DNA of 37,779 bases from the NCBI GenBank assembly GCA_024402665.1, contig JAKSTI010000019.1, positions 1 through 37,779 of the forward strand. Reading direction: 5' to 3'. The stretch is from Treponema sp. (GTDB lineage: Bacteria > Spirochaetota > Spirochaetia > Treponematales > Treponemataceae). Under the pieces are notes generated by a model, which saw nothing but the letters and a program-made list of their open reading frames with translations, searched no databases and was not told the origin of the DNA. Positions 30,860-37,779 of this stretch are shown here, one piece after another (position 1 is the first letter of the stretch; every line of letters begins with the position of its first letter). The position numbers and the translations under genes were made by a program.

Positions 30860-32536
30860 ATGACTGATATCGAAATTGCACAGAAAAATGTTATGGAGCC
30901 TATTGCCAAGGTTGCCGCAAAAATTGGCATTCAAGAAAATCAGCTTGAACAATATGGCCCTTACAAAGCAAAAATTACTTTTGAAGAATTAAAAACTTTG
31001 CAGGAAAAGGCCGCAAAGAAACCAGGTAAGCTTATTTTAGTAACTGCAGTTACTCCAACACCAGCCGGCGAAGGAAAATCTACAGTTTCTATTGGACTTG
31101 CTGACGGTTTGAATAGAATCGGTAAAAAAACAGTAGTCGCACTTCGCGAACCATCTCTTGGACCATGCTTTGGTGTAAAAGGCGGTGCTTGTGGTGGTGG
31201 TTATGCACAGATTGTCCCTATGGAAGAAATCAATCTTCATTTTACAGGAGACATTCACGCAATCAGCATTGCAAACAATCTTATTTCTGCTCTTATAGAC
31301 AATCACATTCAGCAGGGAAACCCATTACACATTGATCCAAGAACAATCTCATGGAAACGCTGTGTTGACTTAAATGACCGCTCTCTCCGCAATATTATTA
31401 TTGGACTTGGCGGAAAAATGCAGGGTGTTCCAAGAGAAGATCATTTTACAATTGCCGTTGCATCAGAAATCATGGCCATTGTTTGTCTTTCTAAAACTAT
31501 TTCAGATTTGAAGAACCGTTTGAATAACATTGTAATTGGTCTTAACGACAGCAAAGAAAATGTTAAATTCGGCGATTTGAAATGTACTGGTGCAGTTGCC
31601 GCTTTATTAAAAGATGTAATTCGCCCTAACCTTGTACAGACTCTGGAAAAAAATCCAGCTTTTGTACACGGTGGTCCATTTGCAAATATTGCCCACGGAT
31701 GTAACAGTGTAAACGCAACAATCAGTGCTCTTGCAACAGGAGATTACGTTGTTACAGAAGCTGGTTTTGCCGCAGACCTTGGTGCAGAAAAATTCCTTGA
31801 TATTAAATGCCGTACAGCAGGTCTTAAACCAAGTGCAGTTGTAATTGTAGCAACAATCCGCGCTCTTAAAATGCATGGTGGTGTTGCAAAAGCAGATCTT
31901 TCTAAACCAGATTGTGCTGCTTTGGAAAAAGGATTTGAAAATCTTAAAGTACACATTGAAAATATTGCTAAGTTCGGACTTCCTTCAGTTGTTGCTGTAA
32001 ATAAATTTATTACAGATACAGATGAAGAAATTCAGCTTTTACAGAAACTTTGTGCTGGAATTGGTTCAAATGCTATTTTGAGCGAAGGATGGGGCAAAGG
32101 CGGTGAAGGAACAAAAGAACTTGCTGCTGCTGTTGCAGAACTTGCTGACAGTGGTAAGGCAGATTTCCACACTCTCTACGAAGACGATCTTCCTCTTGCA
32201 GATAAAATCACTAAAATTGCAAAAGAAATCTATCGTGCAGACCGTGTTGATTTTGAACCATCGGCTCTTAAAAAGCTTAAGGATTATGAAGCACAGGGAT
32301 ACGGAAATCTTCCAGTTTGTATTGCAAAAACACAGAATTCTATTTCACATGATCCAAAACTGATTAATGCTCCAAAGGGATTTGCATTCCCAGTAAGAGA
32401 CGTTCAGTTATATGCAGGAGCAGGATTTGTAGTTGCTTTGGCAGGAGATATTATGACAATGCCAGGCTTACCAAAAGCTCCGGCAGCACTGGACATTGAC
32501 GTAGATGATGATGGAATTATAACTGGATTGTTCTAA
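30860..32536 (+). CDS. fhs: formate-tetrahydrofolate ligase
   Basis: The 558-residue enzyme is full length. The ATP-binding TPAGEGKSTVSIGLADGL lies near residue 66, REPSLGPCFGVKGGA near 96, and the conserved EEINLHFTGD and FVHGGPFANIAHG blocks follow. It joins formate to tetrahydrofolate with ATP, giving 10-formyl-THF for purines, fMet-tRNA and, in some treponemes, acetogenesis. Shine-Dalgarno AGGAAC. Its stop codon is only 2 bases from that of the converging gene at 32539, so transcripts must overlap. Confidence 0.97.
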   Translation: MTDIEIAQKNVMEPIAKVAAKIGIQENQLEQYGPYKAKITFEELKTLQEKAAKKPGKLILVTAVTPTPAGEGKSTVSIGLADGLNRIGKKTVVALREPSLGPCFGVKGGACGGGYAQIVPMEEINLHFTGDIHAISIANNLISALIDNHIQQGNPLHIDPRTISWKRCVDLNDRSLRNIIIGLGGKMQGVPREDHFTIAVASEIMAIVCLSKTISDLKNRLNNIVIGLNDSKENVKFGDLKCTGAVAALLKDVIRPNLVQTLEKNPAFVHGGPFANIAHGCNSVNATISALATGDYVVTEAGFAADLGAEKFLDIKCRTAGLKPSAVVIVATIRALKMHGGVAKADLSKPDCAALEKGFENLKVHIENIAKFGLPSVVAVNKFITDTDEEIQLLQKLCAGIGSNAILSEGWGKGGEGTKELAAAVAELADSGKADFHTLYEDDLPLADKITKIAKEIYRADRVDFEPSALKKLKDYEAQGYGNLPVCIAKTQNSISHDPKLINAPKGFAFPVRDVQLYAGAGFVVALAGDIMTMPGLPKAPAALDIDVDDDGIITGLF

Positions 32537-32538
32537 TT

Positions 32539-33855
32539 CTATATATTCTGATCAAGTTGAGCTTTTAGTTCATCGACCTGAGCAGACAGTTCCAGAGTTC
32601 TTCGGTTCTGTCTGATTACTCGCTGAGCTAAAAGTTTAGACAAGAAAATTCCATAATGAGGGTTGCTTCTGATTAAGTTCAGGAAAGAAACCTTTGGAAT
32701 GCGAATCAATTTACCTTCCCCCGCAGACATAATTGTTGCAGAACGACGGTCATTCAGCAAAAAGGCCATTTCACCAATAAACATATCAGCAGGTGTAAGA
32801 ACAGAAATTAATTTTCCATCTGCATAAACCCCATAACGACCAGAAATAATAAAGTACAAGTCATTAGAAGGATCATTCTGTTTAAATACAATTTCATGAC
32901 GTTTATAAGAAACAGTTTTGAATGGAACCATAATTCCTGGAACACTGTTAGAAGCGTTTTTCAAGTTTTCAATATCAAAAGAAACTTCGTTACCAATTTC
33001 ATTATAAGAAAGATTTGTTACAAGGCTTCTGGAAAGAGACATTCCGCGGCCGTGCATTTCATCAGTAACAGTAGTATTCAATCTTGCGCGCCAGTCAAAT
33101 CCATGTCCTTCATCCTTAATTGTAAAGTGTGAAGATTCTTTTCCAATATTATATTCAATTGTAATTTTTCTGATTGCAATCTGTGCATCTTTCTGTTTTT
33201 CTGCAATCAGCTCAAGCATATTTCCGCCATTTTCAAGCCAGGCAGTTTTTTCTGCATAAGTAATTTCGCAGTTTCCGTGTTCAAGAGCGTTTGTAAGAAG
33301 TTCCATTAATGATGTCTGCAAAGCGTAGCGTCCATCATCACTGATTCTATTTGAACAGAAAAGATAATTTACAAGGAAGCTGGTGTAAAGGCGAATATCA
33401 ACAGGGTCGTTTCCACAAACAAAACTTCCCTTTTCACTTCCACCAACAGTATCCTGCATACCACGGCTGAACAGGAATTTCTGATTGCTCCACAAAATGC
33501 GCAAAAGACGTTCAAAATTTTCTTTGAAAGCATAAACAGTCTGAACAATAAGAATGTTATGATCTTTCATTTCTTCAATTTTCTGTGCCATTGCAGGATT
33601 AGGTACAACTGCAATAATACCACCATTATGAAGCCAAGGATCGGCTCTGATTGAAGCAAGAATTCGTTTAGTATCAATATCTTCTGATGAAAAATCAAGA
33701 ACTTTAATTTCAGGAAGTTCGTAGTCAATAAATCCTAAAGCTTCATCAGTTTCAGGACAAATAATTGGGTCAAAGAAACTTGAAAATTTAATACAGGCAT
33801 TTCTTACTGTATTAATTACGTCAGCATTTGAAGAAGAAACCAAAATCTTTTTCAT
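32539..33855 (-). CDS. pseudo-receiver / HATPase / cyclic-nucleotide-binding signalling protein
   Basis: A 438-residue soluble protein in three parts. Residues 1-120 look like a receiver domain; Asp54 (KVLDFS) is at the phosphorylation position, but the N-terminal acidic pair is replaced by SSSN. Residues about 150-300 are a RsbW/SpoIIAB-type HATPase (MELLTNALEHGN, IKDEGHGFDW, HGRGMSLSRSL). Residues about 315-420 are a cNMP-binding domain (YFIISGRYGVYADGKLI, DMFIGEMAFLLNDRRSATI), followed by a short coiled coil. It could control an anti-sigma or kinase activity in response to a nucleotide. No partner gene is identifiable here. Shine-Dalgarno AGGAG. Confidence 0.8.
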   Translation of the reverse strand: MKKILVSSSNADVINTVRNACIKFSSFFDPIICPETDEALGFIDYELPEIKVLDFSSEDIDTKRILASIRADPWLHNGGIIAVVPNPAMAQKIEEMKDHNILIVQTVYAFKENFERLLRILWSNQKFLFSRGMQDTVGGSEKGSFVCGNDPVDIRLYTSFLVNYLFCSNRISDDGRYALQTSLMELLTNALEHGNCEITYAEKTAWLENGGNMLELIAEKQKDAQIAIRKITIEYNIGKESSHFTIKDEGHGFDWRARLNTTVTDEMHGRGMSLSRSLVTNLSYNEIGNEVSFDIENLKNASNSVPGIMVPFKTVSYKRHEIVFKQNDPSNDLYFIISGRYGVYADGKLISVLTPADMFIGEMAFLLNDRRSATIMSAGEGKLIRIPKVSFLNLIRSNPHYGIFLSKLLAQRVIRQNRRTLELSAQVDELKAQLDQNI

Positions 33856-33870
33856 TTTTTAACTCCTGAA

Positions 33871-34710
33871 CTAGAAATCATAATAGACACCCTGCTCTAC
33901 AAAACCGGCAAATCCGTCTTTTTTAATATCAAGCAGGCCAATCATTTTCTGATAGTGGCAAAGATACATTTTTTTCTTTATCTCTTCAGGTAAAGTCTGC
34001 AACTGTGTATAAGAAGCATGAACTCCTTCTGAATAACCAAGAACATCACAATCATGTAAAACAGTTTCAATTGGGAAATTTTTCAAAACCCATTCCAGCT
34101 GCTCTTTTTGAAATTGCGTGTCGCCAGTAAAGAAAATCCGGTTGTCTATTATAAGGCCATAAGAAATCAAAGAATTCTTATAACTGTTTTTACGTGTTGT
34201 AACATGTCTTGTACGAATCAACTTGATATTAATTCCACCAAAGTCAATTTCGTAAAGCTCGTATGGTTTTTTTGAAATTTTTGCAGGCTTAAACTGATTG
34301 AAATAGTCGTCAAAAGAAAGAACGCCATCTTCACAATAATGGAAGCCGCCTTTCAAAGATTCGTTCCACAACTTTTTCTTAAATTTATCTGTAATGATTA
34401 AATTAATTTTTGCCTTATTTATATATCGGGAAGAAAATGCTAACTCTTCAACACCACCAATATGATCTGCATGGGCGTGAGTTAAAAGAAGATTTGTAAC
34501 AGAAAGCATTTTTGCATTATATACATTTTCAAAGGCATAACCGCACATAGTTCCACAATCAACAAGAACGTGAGTCTGGCCCTTTACAATAAGAAGATTA
34601 GTTTGAAATGTATTTTTTGCAAACGCAGTACCCGCACCAATGAAAAACAAAGAAAGTTTTCCATCATTGGTAAATTCAAGAGTAGAGCTGAAATCTCTCT
34701 TTTCCATCAC
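33871..34710 (-). CDS. MBL-fold metal-dependent hydrolase
   Basis: A 279-residue metallo-beta-lactamase-fold protein with the metal motif THAHADHIGG (HxHxDH, about residue 80). Further ligands lie in FTGDTQF (about 195) and the C-terminal LCHYQ. The fold resembles RNase Z or phosphodiesterase-type members, but no specific subfamily is clear. The first codon is probably GTG at 34710, 6 bases after a perfect TATAAT; ATG 34707 is the alternative. It lies 27 bases after the HAD gene and 15 bases before the signalling protein on the same strand. Confidence 0.82.
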   Translation of the reverse strand: MMEKRDFSSTLEFTNDGKLSLFFIGAGTAFAKNTFQTNLLIVKGQTHVLVDCGTMCGYAFENVYNAKMLSVTNLLLTHAHADHIGGVEELAFSSRYINKAKINLIITDKFKKKLWNESLKGGFHYCEDGVLSFDDYFNQFKPAKISKKPYELYEIDFGGINIKLIRTRHVTTRKNSYKNSLISYGLIIDNRIFFTGDTQFQKEQLEWVLKNFPIETVLHDCDVLGYSEGVHASYTQLQTLPEEIKKKMYLCHYQKMIGLLDIKKDGFAGFVEQGVYYDF

Positions 34711-34722
34711 AAATAAATTATA
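34711..34722 (-). promoter_or_regulatory. -10 element of the MBL-fold gene
   Basis: Reading leftward, TATAAT (34717-34722) and 6 bases precede GTG at 34710, with no Shine-Dalgarno. It lies in the short gap after the HAD gene, so the MBL gene may have its own start inside the cluster. The -35 region is poor. Confidence 0.45.
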
Positions 34723-34737
34723 ACAGAATTTAAAAAA

Positions 34738-35388
34738 TTATTCATCAAGTAAAAGTTTGTGCAAATCATACAATTCTTCTACGCCGGTAACAAGAATTCC
34801 GCCCATTCCCATTTCAAGAGGAAGTCCTATATCCATATCGTAGCGGTCACCAATTGCAAGACACTCTTCTACTTTACAGCCAATGCGTTCTACTGCTGTC
34901 ATAAAAGGTTCCACTGCCGGCTTAGATTTAAAACAAGTATCAAGACCAACAATTTCTGGAATCAAAGTTTCAACGCCAATTGCTTCAAGAGTTTTTCTTG
35001 CAGGCAAAACAGGATTATTTGTAACACAAATCAGATTAAAATGCTGCTTTAAGATTTTCAGTTCCTCTATTAACCGCTCATCCCTTCCAAGAAACTCTTT
35101 AGGTTCCAGCAGCTGTTCCCGCCATTTTACGCTAGTCTCAATAGGAATGCCAAAAGCAACAAGAGTATTTCCCAGGCTGATTTTTTTCCCGTTATTTTTA
35201 TCTGCAAATTCTTTTCTATAATCGGCAACCATTTTTCTGGCTTCATTTGCTTCAATTCCACGGATTCTGGCAAATTCTCTAACCTGGCAATCTACCTGTT
35301 CAAAAGCATAAGCCGCAGAAGTATACAAAGTTGAATCTATATCAAAAATAATTGTCTTAAGATTTTCCGGGATTTTATAAACTTTCAT
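34738..35388 (-). CDS. HAD-superfamily hydrolase
   Basis: A 216-residue haloacid dehalogenase-type phosphatase: nucleophile motif FDIDSTLY (Asp16, Asp18) with a helical cap domain after it, CVTNNP (motif II), Lys in FKSKPAVEPF (motif III) and GDRYDMDIGLPLEMGMGGI (motif IV). The layout is like phosphoglycolate phosphatase or pyrimidine nucleotidases. The substrate is unknown. The start overlaps the end of the FGGY kinase gene by 14 bases, so the pair is translationally coupled. This suggests the phosphatase and kinase act on related sugar metabolites. Confidence 0.88.
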   Translation of the reverse strand: MKVYKIPENLKTIIFDIDSTLYTSAAYAFEQVDCQVREFARIRGIEANEARKMVADYRKEFADKNNGKKISLGNTLVAFGIPIETSVKWREQLLEPKEFLGRDERLIEELKILKQHFNLICVTNNPVLPARKTLEAIGVETLIPEIVGLDTCFKSKPAVEPFMTAVERIGCKVEECLAIGDRYDMDIGLPLEMGMGGILVTGVEELYDLHKLLLDE

Positions 35389-36517
35389 AAATTCGCTGAG
35401 TCCTTACTATATTTTTTGCCGCTTCTACCAGAGAAGAATAAACTCCCAGTGCAGTAAAAGCAACGCAGGCATCTCCAAGTAATTCGCAATGATGGCATCT
35501 ATTAACTGCCAGCTTTATTCCAACAGTACGGGCTTTACGTTTCATAAACTCAAAGTCCCGTGTTTGACCGCCAGTTACAGACATTCTATCTGGAAATTCA
35601 AAATTATTCTGTGAGGCAATCTCCCTAAGTTTTTCAATGGCTTCTTTTACAAGAAGGATTCTGTCTTCTTCTTTTCTGCAGGAACTTTTTGGAATCAGCA
35701 CAGAAATATTCCATAATCCGGGGATTACAGATGGCAAAGTTCTGATTCCGTCTGCTTTAATAAATTCAGGAACACAAAAATTTATTCCTTCAGAAGAACC
35801 AGATCTGTCGCAAATGGCACCAGGACTTAAAGTTCCAGTTCCAATTAAGGCTGCAATAAAATCTGGCCCCGCACCAAATACAGGAATTCCTTCTTTAAGA
35901 CCAAGTCGTCTGGCAGCATCAGCAGTCAGTTCTCCAAATTTTTCGCCAATATATTTATATTCAGGGAGTTTTTCAAAAGGAACACCAATTGCTTCAAGCC
36001 CTTCTTTGCACCAGTAGGCGGTTTCATATCTTTTTTCTGGCAAAATAGTAACAGCCTTGTCTGTCAGCTGATAGATTAAATATTCGGGACCAGAAAAAAT
36101 CTGTTTTGTTTCTGCCGCTTCTTTTGGGAAAAGTTTTTTCAGACCATAAATTTTTGGCATGAACAAAGAAATATTATTCTGCGGAAACGCTTTATTTTCT
36201 TCTAAGAAAGACTGTTTTAGTTCATCAGAAAGTTCTTCGTTCCATTTATAAACAAGTCCCTCCTGGGTTACAACTGTTGGACCATTCCCAGAAACAGAAA
36301 TACCGCAGATTTCAACTTCTTCGGCCATGGAATTAAGTTTTAACTGCAGTTTTTTACACGCTGCTTCCAGGCAGTTGAACCAGAATTGAGGAACGTATCG
36401 GGAATCTTTTTCGGGAATGCCTTTTCGACAAATAAAAACGACTTCACCTTTGGCTGTAATTAATCCAGCTTTCAGCGAAGTCGTTCCTATGTCCAGAGAT
36501 AGAACAGTTTTAATCAT
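35375..36517 (-). CDS. short FGGY-family carbohydrate kinase
   Basis: The 380-residue protein shows the FGGY kinase blocks: the ATP-binding LSLDIGTTSLKAGLI at the N terminus, CGISVSGNGPTVV, a mid-protein GAGPDFIAALIGTGT with ICDRSGSSEG, and a C-terminal VTGGQTRDFEFMKRKA and LLGDACVAFTALGVY. Most family members are about 480-520 residues, so this is a compact form with both halves present rather than a truncation. It should phosphorylate a sugar or polyol not predictable here. It starts 6 bases after the prs stop and overlaps the HAD phosphatase gene. Confidence 0.82.
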   Translation of the reverse strand: MIKTVLSLDIGTTSLKAGLITAKGEVVFICRKGIPEKDSRYVPQFWFNCLEAACKKLQLKLNSMAEEVEICGISVSGNGPTVVTQEGLVYKWNEELSDELKQSFLEENKAFPQNNISLFMPKIYGLKKLFPKEAAETKQIFSGPEYLIYQLTDKAVTILPEKRYETAYWCKEGLEAIGVPFEKLPEYKYIGEKFGELTADAARRLGLKEGIPVFGAGPDFIAALIGTGTLSPGAICDRSGSSEGINFCVPEFIKADGIRTLPSVIPGLWNISVLIPKSSCRKEEDRILLVKEAIEKLREIASQNNFEFPDRMSVTGGQTRDFEFMKRKARTVGIKLAVNRCHHCELLGDACVAFTALGVYSSLVEAAKNIVRTQRIYESL

Positions 36518-36523
36518 CAGGAA

Positions 36524-37779
36524 CTAGTTTGAACCTTCTCCCTGATTTTCTTTTGCTGCATCTTTCTGTTCAGACTGTGGTTCTTTTTTGCTTACCACTT
36601 TTTCAATAATGTTTCTGTTATCAAGCAATTCGCTTAATGACTGATTATAATGAATACGTGTAATTACGTTAGCAAACAAACCACTTACATCAGTATTAAT
36701 AAACCATTCGCGTTTAAGAAGTTCTTCATGATAAACAGCATTTGTACCAATAATTCTATAGAACAAGCCCTGTTTATAAGCTTCATCAAACTGTTCAATG
36801 GCATTACCAGTGAAGAATGGAAGAGAGATTGCACAAATAACTTTTGTAGCACCCTGATTCTTTAAGAATTCCATTGCTTTAAGTAATGTTCCACCAGTAC
36901 CAAGCATATCGTCGGCCATGAATGCAACTTTACCTTTAACATCACCAAGTAATTTTACAGACTTAATGTTTGTTGAGTGAGCGTCCTGAGTTACAATTGA
37001 GTAATCACGCTCTTTGTAAATCATAGCAAGAGGAAGTTTTAATCCAGATGCATAGAATTTATTTCTATCAATAGCGCCAGTATCAGGAGATACAATAACC
37101 AGATCATCAGCTTTTCCAGTAAGATCAACGATTTTACTAAGTTCACGAATAATCTGATAGCTGGCATGTAAATTATCAAGATTTGTTTTAGAGAAAGCAT
37201 TTACAATTTCACGAGAGTGCAAATCAAGAGTAATAATTCTATCAACACCCTGCATTTCGTAAATGTGACCTAAAAGACTTGCTGTAAGTCCTTCACGTCC
37301 CTTTCTTTTATGCTGACGAGCATAAGGATAAGCTGGAAGTACAAGAGTGATTTTTTCTGCTCCTGCAATTCTAACTGCATCAATAGTAACAAGCAATGAC
37401 ACAACGTGATCGTTGACTGACATTTTTACCTTGTTAGCACCACCATTCAAATTAAGAACTTCATGGTTTTCTACATCCTGGAAGATATAAACATCTTTAC
37501 CACGAACAGTATCAAGTAATTCTGTTTTAACTTCACCATTTGCAAAGTAAGTAAAACGAGCATTTACTTTAAATACCGGCGGACGGTATCTGTCTGTAGA
37601 ACCCCTAATGCACAAATCAGAAGTCTGAAGATCATTCTCCAGATTGATTTTGCTTACAAGCTCTTCTTTAGTCAGCTCATAACGCTTAGATACAACATCG
37701 TTCTTCAAAGTGAAGCGGTGCTTGTACATGTGTTTAAGGTGCGTTATGACTTCATTGGCGAAAGCTTCGCCACCAGGAC
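36524..37779 (-). CDS. prs: ribose-phosphate pyrophosphokinase (5' end beyond the window)
   Basis: The reading frame is open to the right edge. The codons before the internal Met at 37729 read PGGEAFANEVITHLKH, with no Shine-Dalgarno at that Met, so the true start is probably outside. The visible 418 codons contain the catalytic flexible loop region YARQHKRKGREGLTASL, the metal site TLDLHSREI, VSPDTGA and the PRPP loop ADDMLGTGGTLLKA. It makes PRPP from ribose-5-phosphate and ATP for purine, pyrimidine, His and Trp synthesis. It is longer than common ~315-residue bacterial enzymes, with an N-terminal extension and an acidic, Gln-rich tail. Confidence 0.92.
   Translation of the reverse strand, partial: PGGEAFANEVITHLKHMYKHRFTLKNDVVSKRYELTKEELVSKINLENDLQTSDLCIRGSTDRYRPPVFKVNARFTYFANGEVKTELLDTVRGKDVYIFQDVENHEVLNLNGGANKVKMSVNDHVVSLLVTIDAVRIAGAEKITLVLPAYPYARQHKRKGREGLTASLLGHIYEMQGVDRIITLDLHSREIVNAFSKTNLDNLHASYQIIRELSKIVDLTGKADDLVIVSPDTGAIDRNKFYASGLKLPLAMIYKERDYSIVTQDAHSTNIKSVKLLGDVKGKVAFMADDMLGTGGTLLKAMEFLKNQGATKVICAISLPFFTGNAIEQFDEAYKQGLFYRIIGTNAVYHEELLKREWFINTDVSGLFANVITRIHYNQSLSELLDNRNIIEKVVSKKEPQSEQKDAAKENQGEGSN

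Noticed and set aside
37727..37729. Met at 37729 as the true start of prs
   Set aside because: The frame stays open to the window edge with Prs-like residues (GGEAFANEVITHL) and there is no ribosome site at that Met, so the gene is called partial.

Overview
The window looks like chromosome from a host-associated treponeme (Spirochaetota), most like the gut or rumen species of Treponema. It is AT-rich and dense in lipoproteins with short signal peptides. It carries core genes with a spirochaete flavour: a long ribose-phosphate pyrophosphokinase, mraY, era, ychF, fhs and glgX. It also has a C-type-lectin/SUMF1-fold lipoprotein that resembles T. denticola TvpA. The genus call is an inference from protein style; no rRNA gene is present to confirm it.

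Left end (1-7,730) is accessory DNA. Positions 1-520 hold no credible gene. They contain at least three tandem copies of a roughly 240-base structured element whose stems differ in sequence but stay paired, with five near-identical TTGACAT..ATGTCAA palindromes between them. Next come a leftward XRE/PIN toxin-antitoxin pair, a nitroreductase and small transporter, a rightward hicAB pair, and three leftward secreted proteins. Two of those are Cys/His-rich lipoproteins. One has a SUMF1-type C terminus whose last 180 bases are strikingly GC-rich and full of NNC codons, as expected of the variable repeat of a diversity-generating retroelement (DGR). No reverse transcriptase or template repeat is in the window. 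A 34-codon P-loop fragment lies between the two lipoproteins.

Centre (7,748-21,243) is mostly core: glgX; era and an HD-GYP protein; a TSCPD protein and ychF; an orphan adenine methyltransferase; a PurH-like protein that appears to have lost its catalytic motifs; mraY with a small membrane protein; an SH3 protein, an M20 peptidase and galE.

Positions 21,353-24,609 form a tight four-gene envelope operon: a TPR lipoprotein, a LolA-like/YidD fusion, and two related TPR plus membrane-domain proteins. Positions 24,677-27,138 form a second overlapping operon: an unknown helical protein, an XRE-cupin regulator, and a phosphodiester-glycosidase-like lipoprotein. Then come citrate synthase, a membrane zinc peptidase, an rsuA-type pseudouridine synthase, dCMP deaminase and fhs.

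Right end (32,539-37,779) is a leftward cluster: PRPP synthetase (5' end outside the window), a short FGGY kinase, a HAD phosphatase, an MBL-fold hydrolase, and a pseudo-receiver/HATPase/cyclic-nucleotide-binding signalling protein.

Several genes have a -10 hexamer 6-7 bases before the start codon and no usable Shine-Dalgarno sequence. Leaderless transcription therefore seems common here.
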